NCBI RefSeq assembly: GCF_039062465.1
Contig: NZ_JBCLNF010000004.1
Span: 62,001-126,000 of the forward strand
Reading direction: 5' to 3'
Source: Parolsenella sp958406235
Lineage (GTDB): Bacteria; Actinomycetota; Coriobacteriia; Coriobacteriales; Atopobiaceae
Length of the DNA stretch: 64,000 bases
Position 1 is the stretch's first letter, and every line of letters begins with the position of its first letter. A model generated the notes under the pieces. That model searched no databases, was not told the DNA's origin, and saw nothing but the letters and a program-made list of their open reading frames with translations. The position numbers and the translations under genes were made by a program. Shown here in pieces: positions 1 through 8,918 of the stretch.

Positions 1-420
1 CATCAGGTCCTCGACGGACACCTCCACCTCGCACGCCAAGGGACTCATGCCGCGCTCGATGGCGCTCCTCACCTCGTCAACGCCAGCAAACGAGCTCGTA
101 GCCCCCGAAGGCGACACCCCGTGGGCAAGCACCGCATCCGGCGCAACTCTATCGAAGCGAGCGCAGAGCTCGGCATAGTGCATGACGTTCACCACCACGA
201 GCGCGCAGGCGACAATGACGGGGATGAGAACGGCCAGCTCGACGGCCATCTGCCCGCTCGACTCGCGAAACACGAAGCTTCCGTACCGTCCAGCGCCCAT
301 GTGCAACGCCACGTCCGCCCGCTTACCGGAGCCGGCGCGCCGCGCTTGACTCACGTGTCTACCGGAACTCGCACGCTTACCAAAGACCGCGTGTCCCTTG
401 GCACCCCCATGCCCCCTCAT
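1..420 (-). CDS. TadE/TadF-like pseudopilin, partial (runs off the window start)
   Basis: An open frame of 140 codons reads from an ATG at 420 to base 1 without a stop, so the C-terminus lies outside the window. After a basic N-terminal part of about 58 residues comes ESSG/QMAVELAVLIPVIVACALVV, a class III prepilin-type site (Gly, then Glu at +5) followed by one hydrophobic helix. This is the hallmark of TadE/TadF minor pseudopilins, which are cut by a prepilin peptidase and assembled with the Flp pilus. The start overlaps the stop of the upstream gene as ATGA, which supports this start and translational coupling. Family level is fairly secure; TadE versus TadF is not. Confidence 0.72.
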   Translation of the reverse strand, partial: MRGHGGAKGHAVFGKRASSGRHVSQARRAGSGKRADVALHMGAGRYGSFVFRESSGQMAVELAVLIPVIVACALVVVNVMHYAELCARFDRVAPDAVLAHGVSPSGATSSFAGVDEVRSAIERGMSPLACEVEVSVEDLM

Positions 421-2552
421 GACGAATCAGCTCCCAGAAGAGCGCCGACATCGATCGTGAGCGGCACCGTGATATCCGTCCCAGGTATTGGCAGCTCCGC
501 AATCGCATAGGGACCACCACCAAGCTCGTTGACGATTACCTGACCGAGCGCCCTCGCAATCGAGGCGGGATCGCCAGCATCCGGCAGACGCTCGATGAGT
601 TCTCGCGCGTTCGCTACCTGTCCAAAGCCCGCTCGGTCAAACACGTTCTGGGAGTTGGTAAGAACCGGCTTGCGAAGTCGCAGGTCTGCCGGCTCAAAAC
701 CCACGGCCCTTACGATTTCCGACAACCTATCGTTCAACCAGGAGGCAACCGGTCCAAGCAGCGTGCCGCTCAAGCCTGAGAGAGCCTCGCTCGCCGCGTC
801 TGACAAACCATCCGCGCTCGAGCCATAGCCTCGCAAGAGCCCCGCCCACAACTCGCCGATCCCGCCGAGTACGCCAGCGCACCCCCAACCGATGTCATCG
901 CCCAAAGCCTCGAGGAACCGCGTAAGGACATCATTACCATCGGCGTCAGAATCCGGCGCGAGCGTGGCTGCGGATATGGCGGCGCCGGTCGAAACGGCGA
1001 GGGGCGCGCTGAAACCGTTCGTTAGGGAATCCGGCAGGTCTCCCTCGCCCCTTCCTACCACGGCGACGCAGCCCCACGCTCCCGGCGGGCAGATCTTGAG
1101 ACGCGGCGACGCGAGGGTCTCGAGCGCTTCCTCGAAGGCTGACGCGCCCTCGTCCGCATAGTCCCTCATCTCAGCTTCGGCGGCAGCAAGATCGTCGGCG
1201 GCGGCCTCGTAATCGAGCGAAGCCGCGACCACACGAGCCCAGTAGTACTCATAGCCGTTATCTATGCTCGTCGACGCGGCGGCAACCTTGCCCATATCCG
1301 CCGAGCTCATCTGGCAGGTGGGACACCGCGCAACGGTGCCCGCATCAAGTTGCGACAGAGACGCCTCGCCGGCGGACGCACCCTGAGCCCCGGGACACCG
1401 CAGGGTTGAGTGAAGTGTGGCGCGTCCCCCCTCCTGCGTGCAGGGCCAGCGGGCATCCGTGTAAAGACGCGTGCCTTGCATCTCGCCGGTGTTCTTGGGG
1501 AGGCTCGGGAGGTCGATATCGACTGATCCATCCGGAAGCTCCAGATAGTAGCCAGCCTCCATCTCAGACAACGCGTACTCATAGAACGCCAGCCTACACT
1601 CGGAGTCAGTGAGGTATCTGATTCCCTGTCCAGCGGGCACTTCGATGGCGGCACGCCTCGCGTAGTAACTGCGCGAACGCAAGAGCGGGACGCCAAACGT
1701 CCAGCTCTCCGGCGAGGGATAGTACGGGTTCTCCGTCACCAAGAGGCCGGCAAGACCATCCGCCCGCTCGCGCATGTTCATGGGCTCTCCGCCACAATCG
1801 GCAAGCCAACCCTCACGCAGAGCCTCGTCAAGACGGTCCTGAGCATCCTTGGCTCGGTCTGACGCATCCTGCAGATGATCCGCCACTTCGGCTATCTCGT
1901 CTCCCGTGACGTCAGATTCGAGCGCGGAGAAGTCGCTCTGAGATTCTTGGGGAAAGGGAATCGCGCAACCAACGTAAGAGGAACCCTCGCCCTCGTTCGC
2001 CTCCACGACAGCGGCAGAGCGGGCAGCGATCGCCAAAGGCAGCGTCTTCTCGACTGCCTCGAGGCCGCGTGCCGCCGACATGGCGAACCCCCTACGCGCA
2101 TCAAGCATTTTCACGCCCGCCGCAACGGTCTCGGCGCCCACCGCGGAGAGGCCGGGAACGGCGGAGACCACGAGGCCGGCGCCCAACGTGACCATGCCCG
2201 CAAGACCCAGAGTGAGCACGCACGCATCAAGCGTCGTCGCCACAGTTGAATACGCTGCCACCACGTTCGCACCGGCAAGCGCGGCGGCATCCGCCGTAGA
2301 CTGAACATCCGCAGAACGGTTCTGCACCCATGCGACCGAGACGAGCGAGCACACGAGAGACAGGCTCACGAGAAGGGCGAGCGCCACCGCGACGGAGGTG
2401 TAGCCGCCCTCGTCGTCGACAAAAGCACCGATGCCCAGCTCGAGGCTCGCAACGTCTCTCTTTGGCTCGCAGCAGGACGCGTGGGAATCTTCCCTCGCCG
2501 GAGCGTCTCCGTACTCGCTCCGCCCGTCAGTCCCACATCGTGACCCACTCAC
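417..2552 (-). CDS. TadG-like pilus-associated membrane protein
   Basis: The 711-residue product has one N-terminal membrane helix (about residues 50-75, starting GGYTSVAVALALLVSLSLV) followed by AAALAGANVVA, the start typical of TadG/Tad-associated proteins with an N-terminal DUF2134-like segment. The long remainder is probably outside the membrane; it has helical Ala/Glu-rich stretches and several cysteines, including a CPTC pair near residue 410. The GTG start at 2552 has GGGAGG five bases upstream, and the gene overlaps the upstream tadE by 26 bp. Its place between two pseudopilin genes in the tad operon supports a structural or anchoring role. The helix lacks the Glu+5 of true pseudopilins, so it is probably not processed as a pilin. 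The exact function is not known from sequence. Confidence 0.6.
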   Translation of the reverse strand: MSGSRCGTDGRSEYGDAPAREDSHASCCEPKRDVASLELGIGAFVDDEGGYTSVAVALALLVSLSLVCSLVSVAWVQNRSADVQSTADAAALAGANVVAAYSTVATTLDACVLTLGLAGMVTLGAGLVVSAVPGLSAVGAETVAAGVKMLDARRGFAMSAARGLEAVEKTLPLAIAARSAAVVEANEGEGSSYVGCAIPFPQESQSDFSALESDVTGDEIAEVADHLQDASDRAKDAQDRLDEALREGWLADCGGEPMNMRERADGLAGLLVTENPYYPSPESWTFGVPLLRSRSYYARRAAIEVPAGQGIRYLTDSECRLAFYEYALSEMEAGYYLELPDGSVDIDLPSLPKNTGEMQGTRLYTDARWPCTQEGGRATLHSTLRCPGAQGASAGEASLSQLDAGTVARCPTCQMSSADMGKVAAASTSIDNGYEYYWARVVAASLDYEAAADDLAAAEAEMRDYADEGASAFEEALETLASPRLKICPPGAWGCVAVVGRGEGDLPDSLTNGFSAPLAVSTGAAISAATLAPDSDADGNDVLTRFLEALGDDIGWGCAGVLGGIGELWAGLLRGYGSSADGLSDAASEALSGLSGTLLGPVASWLNDRLSEIVRAVGFEPADLRLRKPVLTNSQNVFDRAGFGQVANARELIERLPDAGDPASIARALGQVIVNELGGGPYAIAELPIPGTDITVPLTIDVGALLGADSS

Positions 2553-3063
2553 CGTAACCTCCCTCCAACCAATCCGGACGAGTCCCTCCCGTCACCTCGA
2601 CGCGCAGCACCACCTCGTCGCCATCAGGCTCGCCGAGCATCTGGGCCAGCACGCCAAGCAACGGAAGCGGGCGCAAGCGGCCCTCAACGCCCACGCGCAC
2701 CTCATGCGACATCGAATCTCCCGAGAGCTCGACCTCCCATTCGCCGGTATGGAACGCCGCGACGTCAGGTACCGCGCGAAGGCGTCTTTTGACATACGCC
2801 TCGCACGCGGCGTCGTCACCCGCACCTCCCACCTCTCTCGTGGCCAGCACACGCACCCCCTCAGCCGCCGCCTGCTGCATGACCGATCGCGTATAGAGCA
2901 AGAATGCCGGCTGCAGCAATAGCGCGAGGAGCAGCATGATCACCGGAATGAACGTTGCGGCCTCGACACTTGCCTGCCCTAACGCCTCAGAACAGAACGA
3001 TGTCCCGCATGCCGCCGAGCATCCCCTCGCCCGAAACAGAATGCGACGAAGCAGACTCCCCAA
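2527..3063 (-). CDS. TadE-like minor pseudopilin
   Basis: The product has a prepilin-type site EALG/QASVEAATFIP (Gly, then Glu at +5) and a hydrophobic helix, followed by about 110 residues of soluble domain ending GEWVTMWD. This fits TadE-family minor pseudopilins of the Flp pilus. No ATG lies near the expected N-terminus. I chose a TTG at 3063 with GGGAGG about 11 bases upstream, giving 178 residues. The open frame continues further upstream, but there it overlaps the preceding pilin gene and codes low-complexity Gly/Arg sequence. The start is therefore uncertain, while the family assignment is good. The gene overlaps the start of the preceding small pilin frame and the following tadG-like gene, as in a compact operon. 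Confidence 0.65.
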   Translation of the reverse strand: MGSLLRRILFRARGCSAACGTSFCSEALGQASVEAATFIPVIMLLLALLLQPAFLLYTRSVMQQAAAEGVRVLATREVGGAGDDAACEAYVKRRLRAVPDVAAFHTGEWEVELSGDSMSHEVRVGVEGRLRPLPLLGVLAQMLGEPDGDEVVLRVEVTGGTRPDWLEGGYGEWVTMWD

Positions 3064-3184
3064 GGCGCGCGAGGCCTCCCGCGCCCACGGCCTTCCAAAC
3101 GGCACCAAGGACGAGCAACATCGCAAGGAAGGCCGAGAGCACGAGCACATACTCGACCGTCGACTGTCCTCGACACTCGTGCAC
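2987..3184 (-). CDS. Flp-type small pilin (second Flp paralogue)
   Basis: A 65-residue product from a GTG at 3184 begins MHECRG/QSTVEYVLVLSAFLAML. The Gly followed by Glu at +5 and Tyr at +6 is the class III (Flp) prepilin cleavage motif, followed by one hydrophobic helix and a short tail. An ATG at 3301 would give 104 residues, but the added N-terminus is almost pure arginine and would overlap the preceding gene by 71 bp; I read it as a shadow of that gene. The gene lies between the unknown membrane-anchored protein and tadE in the tad operon. It may be a second structural pilin or a minor subunit. Confidence 0.6.
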   Translation of the reverse strand: MHECRGQSTVEYVLVLSAFLAMLLVLGAVWKAVGAGGLARLGESASSHSVSGEGMLGGMRDIVLF

Positions 3185-3230
3185 GAGAGACGCCCGCTCG
3201 TGGCCGCTCTTGGGCGGTTCCGTCGGTTTC

Positions 3231-3845
3231 CTAGCCAGACCCCTCGCTCTCGCCCGCAGCCTCCTCCGTCTCCGCCTCTCCCTCCGTCGCCGTTGCCGCA
3301 TGGGAATCCCTCCATTCCGCGACCTCCATCCGCACCGTCGTCACCCGGCTCCCCTCGCCCGCCTCGCAGACGAGGCACAGCTCGGACCAGCTCGGACCAC
3401 GCACCACACAGCCCCACGTCCGACCAACCAGATCAATCCAACCGGCATGGGCAAGCACCACCTCGCCCTGAGAACAGTACTCTCCTAGAACCTCTCTTGC
3501 CGTCTCAGCCACGCCAAGGTCGACCTCGCGCACAGAGGTAGAAGAGGGAGCAGAGAAAGCGAGATCGCCGAGGCTCTCGAGACCAGAGGGGACACCCAAA
3601 TTGGCGTCGCCCCCATCTGGCAGAGGCAGGGAGGACGCTCCGCCCGTCCAAGGCAGCGTCTCGACCGGTGAGGCCAAACCACCCCCTCCATCCGCACTTT
3701 CAGCCGAGCTTGGCCCGGCAACGCCCCCTCTCGCACCCAGGGCGAGGTACCCGCAGACCAAGACCACCAACAGAACGCCAAAGAGGCCGAGCAGCACCAC
3801 CTTCATCCGACGTCGCAGCGAGCGCCTAAAGCGAGTTGATGCCAT
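3231..3845 (-). CDS. single-pass membrane protein of unknown function in the tad operon
   Basis: The 204-residue product has a basic N-terminus (MASTRFRRSLRRRMK), one strongly hydrophobic segment (about residues 14-36), then a Ser/Gly-rich linker and a soluble domain with four cysteines (EYCSQGEV, GCVVRG, ELCLVCEAG) and an acidic tail. I do not recognise a family. It sits inside the tad operon between the Flp-like pilin and a second small pilin, so a role in pilus assembly or anchoring is likely by context only. It overlaps the upstream pilin gene by 20 bp. An ATG at 3806 just before the hydrophobic segment is an alternative start that would remove that overlap; neither start has a strong ribosome binding site. 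Confidence 0.5.
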   Translation of the reverse strand: MASTRFRRSLRRRMKVVLLGLFGVLLVVLVCGYLALGARGGVAGPSSAESADGGGGLASPVETLPWTGGASSLPLPDGGDANLGVPSGLESLGDLAFSAPSSTSVREVDLGVAETAREVLGEYCSQGEVVLAHAGWIDLVGRTWGCVVRGPSWSELCLVCEAGEGSRVTTVRMEVAEWRDSHAATATEGEAETEEAAGESEGSG

Positions 3846-4083
3846 CGGTGATCTCGGTCCAGAGCTCTTGGAGCCTGCCTCTGAACGCTACGACGGCAAC
3901 TATCGCCATCAGGACCAGCACGCCAACGAGAATCGCGTACTCCGTCGTCCCCTGACCCAGCTCCTCCCTAGCGAGCTCGCGCGATCGCACGGGCAAGCGC
4001 ACCCTCAAGAACAAGCCCGTCTTCGCGCGGCAAACCGCATCTCGAATCCGCCCAACAGCCAGACCAGCAACCCCAATAGCCAT
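3826..4083 (-). CDS. flp: Flp-type major pilin
   Basis: The 85-residue product contains ELG/QGTTEYAILVGVLVLMAIVAVVAF, an exact Flp prepilin motif (Gly, then Glu+5 Tyr+6) at the head of the only membrane helix, followed by a short tail GRLQELWTEITDGINSL. After cleavage the mature subunit would be about 42 residues, which is normal for Flp pilins. The leader of 43 residues is long for this family. The ATG at 4083 has GGAGG five bases upstream; an ATG 24 bases further up has none, so I use 4083. It lies directly downstream of tadC, consistent with the main structural subunit of the pilus encoded here. Confidence 0.78.
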   Translation of the reverse strand: MAIGVAGLAVGRIRDAVCRAKTGLFLRVRLPVRSRELAREELGQGTTEYAILVGVLVLMAIVAVVAFRGRLQELWTEITDGINSL

Positions 4084-4113
4084 CTCAGCCTCCAATCCGA
4101 GCGGCATCGCCGC

Positions 4114-4722
4114 TCAACCTGCCAGGGCCGCCGACAGCAACGGCCCCAATATCGCCAGCAACATCGCCGGAACCACGAGCGTCCCCAGGGGGACGAGCAT
4201 CTTCACCGGAACCTTCTCGATGCGTTCCTGCACCCGCGACCTCTGCTCTTGCCTGATCGAGGCGGCCTGACGCTCGAGCACCTGCGCAAGCGGGGCGCCA
4301 AACGAAAGTGCCTCCGTCGCGGCCGAGCAGAACCCCTCGAAAGAGGGCGACCCCAAGCGGGCGGAGAGGGAGGAGAGCGCCTCAGAGCGCCCTTCCATGC
4401 CCATCTGCCACGAGAGCATCGCCGCCCGGACCTCCCTCGAGAGCTCGCAATCCCTGCGATCGCAGAACAGCGCGAGCGATGCATCGAAGGAAAGGCCCGC
4501 GGACAATCCCAGGCCAAGGATGTCGAGAAACTCCGGCATCTGCCTCTCGCAGGCACGCGTCACTCGCGCCGACCCCTCACGCTCGAGAGCCTTCCGGATC
4601 CTGGGCATGTGCCGCAGCAGCGCCTTGGCATCAAACTTCGGAGCGCCTTCGCCCCTCTCCCCGCCAAGCGCGAGCCATGCCGCCAGACAAGTTGCGACTC
4701 CCACCGCAAACCCGCCAGCCAT
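4114..4722 (-). CDS. tadC: Tad pilus platform protein TadC (T2SSF domain)
   Basis: The 202-residue product has an N-terminal membrane helix, then a type II secretion F domain (MPEFLDILGLGLSAGLSFDASL, FGAPLAQVLERQA) and a final hydrophobic hairpin (VKMLVPLGTLVVPAMLLAILGPLLSAAL). TadC forms the inner-membrane platform with TadB, on which the TadA ATPase acts. The start at 4722 overlaps the tadB stop as TGATG, with GGAG upstream; an in-frame start at 4803 would overlap tadB by 82 bp and was rejected. It is shorter than many TadC proteins, mainly at the N-terminus. Confidence 0.85.
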   Translation of the reverse strand: MAGGFAVGVATCLAAWLALGGERGEGAPKFDAKALLRHMPRIRKALEREGSARVTRACERQMPEFLDILGLGLSAGLSFDASLALFCDRRDCELSREVRAAMLSWQMGMEGRSEALSSLSARLGSPSFEGFCSAATEALSFGAPLAQVLERQAASIRQEQRSRVQERIEKVPVKMLVPLGTLVVPAMLLAILGPLLSAALAG

Positions 4723-5657
4723 CACATCACGCTCCTCATGAGCCGCCGGATAACAAGGAGGGCAATGGCGTCGAGAAGCACCGCCGCGCACACGCAACCA
4801 CAACCCACCGGCGTTGCAAGACCGAGCCTAAAGTCCGGCGAAATCAGCGCCAGGGCACCAACCATGCAGGCCGGCAGCGCGCTCACCACCCTTGCAGAGA
4901 GCCTCACCTGTGCGGTCTTGGCGATGAGCTCCCGCTCGAGCTCGAAGCGCTCCTCCACGAGCCGAGCCGAGCGCGCGAAAAGCCCCTGGAGCGGAGCCCC
5001 TGTGCGCGAGGAGACTACGAGGGCGCAGACCATGAGCGACACACCCGGTGCCTGGGTGCGCTGGGCGATCTCCTCGACCGCCTCCGCCGCACCCACCCCA
5101 CACGAAACCGCAAGCGAGGCTCGGGAGAACTCCCGATAAAGCGGGCCGTCACCTCGTGACCCCACGTAGGCGATGGCCTGCGATAGGGTCCTTCCCGCCG
5201 CCATCGCACCAGCGAGGGAGCGAAACGTCTCCGGAACCTGGCGGGCAAGCTCGCGCTCGCGCAGGCCCGTCCGCGAGCGCGCCCAAGCGGGCACGCCCGC
5301 AAGTGCGCAGCCAAGCCCCACGACAAGACCAACGACAGAGCGAGCGCAAACAAGCCCGGCAAGGGCGGACGAAGCAACGATGCAGACGAGGAGCGCGAGG
5401 CCCGCCTCGCGTCCGCGCACAATTCCCGCGAGAGCATCGTCAAGTGCGAGTTCGTCCGCCGCGATACGCCAGCTCTCGATTCGAGAGAGGAGCGTCACCG
5501 GCCGCGTGGCGCCCAGCGAGCCAAGCGCAGACGCCGCGACAGCCCGCACGTAGCCCTCTTCCCCGCCCGGACGCCTGGCAACGCCCCTCGCAGCGCATAG
5601 CAACCACGCAGCCAGGGCTGCGAGCATGCCGCACCCTACGGCACCTGCCCACGCCAT
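4722..5657 (-). CDS. tadB: Tad pilus platform protein TadB (T2SSF domain)
   Basis: The 311-residue product has hydrophobic segments near the N-terminus, two more around residues 90-130, a T2SSF domain (ETFRSLAGAMAAGRTLSQAIAYVG ... ALVVSSRTGAPLQGLFARSARLVEERFELEREL) and two C-terminal helices. This arrangement and the place directly after tadA identify TadB, the partner of TadC in the inner-membrane platform for Flp pilus assembly. The start overlaps tadA by 22 bp, and GAGAGG lies upstream of the ATG. Translation is probably coupled along the operon. Confidence 0.85.
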   Translation of the reverse strand: MAWAGAVGCGMLAALAAWLLCAARGVARRPGGEEGYVRAVAASALGSLGATRPVTLLSRIESWRIAADELALDDALAGIVRGREAGLALLVCIVASSALAGLVCARSVVGLVVGLGCALAGVPAWARSRTGLRERELARQVPETFRSLAGAMAAGRTLSQAIAYVGSRGDGPLYREFSRASLAVSCGVGAAEAVEEIAQRTQAPGVSLMVCALVVSSRTGAPLQGLFARSARLVEERFELERELIAKTAQVRLSARVVSALPACMVGALALISPDFRLGLATPVGCGCVCAAVLLDAIALLVIRRLMRSVM

Positions 5658-6982
5658 TCGACCACCTCTCCCTCACCCAACAGGCCCTCACGCACGGCTC
5701 TCTCAACAAAGCGAGGCACCTCGACAAGCTGCCACGAACGCGTCGCCGAATCGAAGGACACAAGCTCGCGGAGGGCCACCCCTCCCGCCTCGTCGCGCCC
5801 GACCTCGCATGTCGAGGACACCACGCGCGAGCCGTCCGGCATGCGCCTCGACATCACAATCAGGTCGAGCGCCGTAGCAACCTGTTCCTCGATCAGCGCC
5901 GCCGGGAGGTCCATTCCAAAGCGCGCCATAAGGACGAGCCTGCTCACCGCCTCCCGCGCCGTGCCGGCGTGTAGCGTGGTAAGGCTTCCGTCATGGCCCG
6001 TGTTCATGGCCTGGAGCATGTCGATGCACTCCTCGCCGCGCACCTCTCCCACGACGATGCGATCCGGCCTCATTCGCAAGGCATTCGTGACAAGCGTTCG
6101 GATGCTCACGGCACCCGTCCCCTCGATAGAGGCATCCCTCGCCTCGAGCCTCACCACGTGAAGCCCCTCCTCGAAGTGGAGCTCGGCGGAGTCCTCAATC
6201 GTCACAATGCGTTCGCGTGGGTCGATCTCGGCAGACAGGGCATTCAGGAGCGTCGTTTTCCCCGAGCCCGTGCCTCCCGCCACGGCGATATCGCACCTGA
6301 GGCGCACGGCCCACCCGAGAAGGCGTGCGTACCAGGCGGGAAGAGACCCAAGCCCCACAAGACTCGGCAGGGAGCGAATCGCACCCGAGAACTTGCGAAT
6401 CGTGAGCGCGGGACCCTCCATCGCCACGGGCGAGATCACAGCGTTTACGCGAAAGCCATTCGAGAGGCGCGCGTTCACGATGGGGTTCGCGTCATCGAGT
6501 CGCCTGCCAAGCGGTGCCAGGATGCGATCGATGGCGAGCATGATCTGCTCGGGCGAATCGAAGACTCGTTCAGCCTGCTCGAGCTTGCCGTCGCGCTCGA
6601 AGTAGAGCGAGCGGCATCCGTTCACCATGACCTCCGTGATCGAGTCGTCATCAAGCAGCGGCTGAAGCGGCCCGAGACCAAGGACCTCGTCAATCACTTC
6701 GCGGACGAGCGCCTCGACATCAAACGCCTCCGCACCGACAACCTCGCCGGCATTGATCGCCGCCACGCATGCCACGGAGAGCTCGTCGCGCGCTCGCACC
6801 ACGTCTCCTGAGGAGACAAGCGAGGCCATCTCCCGCAAACCGAGCCTGTCCACGAGGGCACGCTTGAGCGCAGCACGAACCTCGACCGGGGCCGCCGCGG
6901 CAACTGAAACCTCGCCCCTGATAGGCGAAGCGACGGCTTCAGCATCCGTCGCGGACTCGCGAACGCGCTCGAGGACGCCCAT
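5636..6982 (-). CDS. tadA: Tad pilus assembly ATPase TadA (CpaF family)
   Basis: The 448-residue product is a secretion ATPase of the VirB11/CpaF type that powers Flp pilus assembly. Seen in sequence: an N-terminal helical domain, Walker A GGTGSGKTT at 236-244, the Asp box with TIEDSAEL at 261-268, a Walker B region RIVVGEVRG at 308-316, and the His box TGHDGSLTTLHA at 328-339. All catalytic motifs are intact, so the motor should be active. It follows tadZ with a two-base gap and overlaps tadB, the normal tad order. Confidence 0.93.
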   Translation of the reverse strand: MGVLERVRESATDAEAVASPIRGEVSVAAAAPVEVRAALKRALVDRLGLREMASLVSSGDVVRARDELSVACVAAINAGEVVGAEAFDVEALVREVIDEVLGLGPLQPLLDDDSITEVMVNGCRSLYFERDGKLEQAERVFDSPEQIMLAIDRILAPLGRRLDDANPIVNARLSNGFRVNAVISPVAMEGPALTIRKFSGAIRSLPSLVGLGSLPAWYARLLGWAVRLRCDIAVAGGTGSGKTTLLNALSAEIDPRERIVTIEDSAELHFEEGLHVVRLEARDASIEGTGAVSIRTLVTNALRMRPDRIVVGEVRGEECIDMLQAMNTGHDGSLTTLHAGTAREAVSRLVLMARFGMDLPAALIEEQVATALDLIVMSRRMPDGSRVVSSTCEVGRDEAGGVALRELVSFDSATRSWQLVEVPRFVERAVREGLLGEGEVVEWRGQVP

Positions 6983-6984
6983 CC

Positions 6985-8220
6985 CTAGCTCGCCTCCCGC
7001 ACGCGGCCGAAGAGCCTACGCTGGCACTTCCCACCCGCAAGGGCGCGCGCCGGCGCGTCGCCCTCAGGAAGACGCCCAAGCTCCTTCAAGACCGCTGCAA
7101 GGCCATGGGCCACGGCACGAGGCATCGCGCCGTCGAGCGTCACTAGCTCGGATGACCCACCAGTTGCGAGCAGCTCAACGACCTCAAGACCGCCATCTGG
7201 CACGCGCACCTCGCGGGCGCATTCAAGCCCGACGGCCGCACGCGCGACGAACGACTCGTCTCGCATTTTTGGGTCGCAACCATTCATCAGGCGCACGATC
7301 CTCGTACGCGCGATACCGAGACGAACGGCAAGCCCGCCGCAGCGAGCAAGCGCCGCGATCGCGCCCGGTCGGTCATCAGAGACAATCACGAGCCTGTCAG
7401 CCGCCTGCGCGGCAGACGCCGTCGCATCTCCCCAGCTTGCCGAAGTGTCGACGAGCACGAGATCATGACTCTGGGTTAGCCTCGCGATGATATCCGCGGC
7501 AAGCGGCTGCACGCACTCCGCATACTCCGGCTCGCGGCAAGGACCCCAAACACGCACGCGGTCGCCCGCCACGGCTCCGAGAGACTCGAACGCCTCGTCA
7601 TCAAGCGCACCCGTCGCCACCTGCGCCAGGTCAGCGGGCCTCTCGGCACCGGCAAGCGCGGAGAGGTTGCCAAAGGCGAGGTCGAGGTCGAGGCAGGCCA
7701 CGTCGAGCCCCCATGACGCCGCCACGTGGGCGCAGGTCGCAACGATGGTCGACTTGCCCACGCCTCCCCTACCCGAGACGAACGTGACCACGGGCACGCC
7801 CTGCCGCCGCTCGCTTGCCGCCGCCCGACCCGCAGCCATAACGCCCGCGATCCCCATCGTCTTGCGTTCCACAGCCTCCCGCGAACGGGCGGCGGCAAGC
7901 TCTTCCTCAGTTATGACGCGATCTATGCCGGCACTCTTGGCGCGGGAACGCAGCGAGCCAGACGCGTGCGGCACGGCAAGCACCACCTGTGAGGCGCCCC
8001 CGTCCGCCGCGACGGCTGCCGCGACATTTACCGCAGCAGGTCCGCGCGCACCCTCGGCAACGAGGGCCGTAGCACCCCTCAAGTCACCGCGAAGCCGTTC
8101 TCTAAAGCCCACTGCGTCACCAACGCACGAGATGGTGGCACCGGCGTCACAAGTGCGTGCATACGCCTCGAGAGCGGCAGCCTCTCGCTTGCCAGAACAA
8201 ATAGCCCAGTTCGCCATCAC
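6985..8220 (-). CDS. tadZ: TadZ/CpaE-like MinD-family ATPase
   Basis: The 411-residue product has an N-terminal receiver-like region (1-115) and a MinD/ParA ATPase domain with the deviant Walker A SGRGGVGKST at 149-158 and the switch DLDLAFGNLSAL. In tad loci this protein is TadZ/CpaE, which places the pilus machine at a pole or site on the membrane. The receiver-like region has no clear phospho-aspartate triad that I can confirm. It overlaps the upstream cpaB/rcpC-like gene by four bases and precedes tadA. Confidence 0.82.
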   Translation of the reverse strand: MMANWAICSGKREAAALEAYARTCDAGATISCVGDAVGFRERLRGDLRGATALVAEGARGPAAVNVAAAVAADGGASQVVLAVPHASGSLRSRAKSAGIDRVITEEELAAARSREAVERKTMGIAGVMAAGRAAASERRQGVPVVTFVSGRGGVGKSTIVATCAHVAASWGLDVACLDLDLAFGNLSALAGAERPADLAQVATGALDDEAFESLGAVAGDRVRVWGPCREPEYAECVQPLAADIIARLTQSHDLVLVDTSASWGDATASAAQAADRLVIVSDDRPGAIAALARCGGLAVRLGIARTRIVRLMNGCDPKMRDESFVARAAVGLECAREVRVPDGGLEVVELLATGGSSELVTLDGAMPRAVAHGLAAVLKELGRLPEGDAPARALAGGKCQRRLFGRVREAS

Positions 8221-8918
8221 GCCTCATCCCCCGTCACGGGAGGGACGGAGGTCGGGGCAACGGGAGTCACACCATCCTCCTCAAACTCCACGTCATCGGC
8301 AGGAAGCGCTAGGCGCAGGCTGCCATCGGCGCCGGCGGAGAGAATCGTCGTGACATGCTCGGGATCGACCGCGAGGGTTACAAGCCCGTCCGTCCCTCCA
8401 AAGGCGGATGCACTGGATGCCCCGAGCACGATCACATCCGCCGAAACAAGCTTTACGCCCGAAGCCGAAGACACGTAGGCGAGCACGCGCGACCCCGCCG
8501 GCGTATCCGCCGCGACGCCAGACTTATCGCCGATCTTCACGCTGACGGCAACTCGCCCCTCTGGCACCTCGATGGCGCCCTCCGTGGCGGCGACGTCCAG
8601 CTCCGTCAAGGGCTCGCCGGCACTCACCGACGCGGCAAGACGGACTCCCACCACGTCATCAAAGCTCGTCACCGCCTTTGCGGGCGCGAGGTCTGCGAGC
8701 CACTCGCGCATCTCGAGGTCTGGCTCGGCAAGCACGCTTCCCGCTGGCAACTCCCTGCGAGCGACCACGAGCTGGGTGACCTCGCCGCCATAGCGCTCGA
8801 GCACCTCCGCGCGCTCGGACCTCACCTCCGCACGCGCAGCATCAGCCGCGGCTGCCGCAAGCAGCATCGCGAGCACGCCGCACGCCGCGGACGTCGCAAG
8901 CCTGACCCTTCGCTTCAT
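8217..8918 (-). CDS. RcpC/CpaB-like SAF-domain protein, first gene of the tad operon
   Basis: The 233-residue product has an N-terminal signal or anchor helix (LATSAACGVLAMLLAAAAADA) and a SAF-type domain (VVARRELPAGSVLAEPDLEMREW ... GVRLAASVSAGEPLTELDV), followed by a second beta-rich domain. This is the pattern of RcpC/CpaB proteins, which in Gram-negatives work with the outer-membrane secretin; in Gram-positive tad loci they are thought to act at the cell wall. The start at 8918 has GGAGG four bases upstream; an ATG 15 bases earlier lacks this. Upstream lies about 360 bp without genes, so this is probably the first gene of the operon. Confidence 0.75.
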   Translation of the reverse strand: MKRRVRLATSAACGVLAMLLAAAAADAARAEVRSERAEVLERYGGEVTQLVVARRELPAGSVLAEPDLEMREWLADLAPAKAVTSFDDVVGVRLAASVSAGEPLTELDVAATEGAIEVPEGRVAVSVKIGDKSGVAADTPAGSRVLAYVSSASGVKLVSADVIVLGASSASAFGGTDGLVTLAVDPEHVTTILSAGADGSLRLALPADDVEFEEDGVTPVAPTSVPPVTGDEA

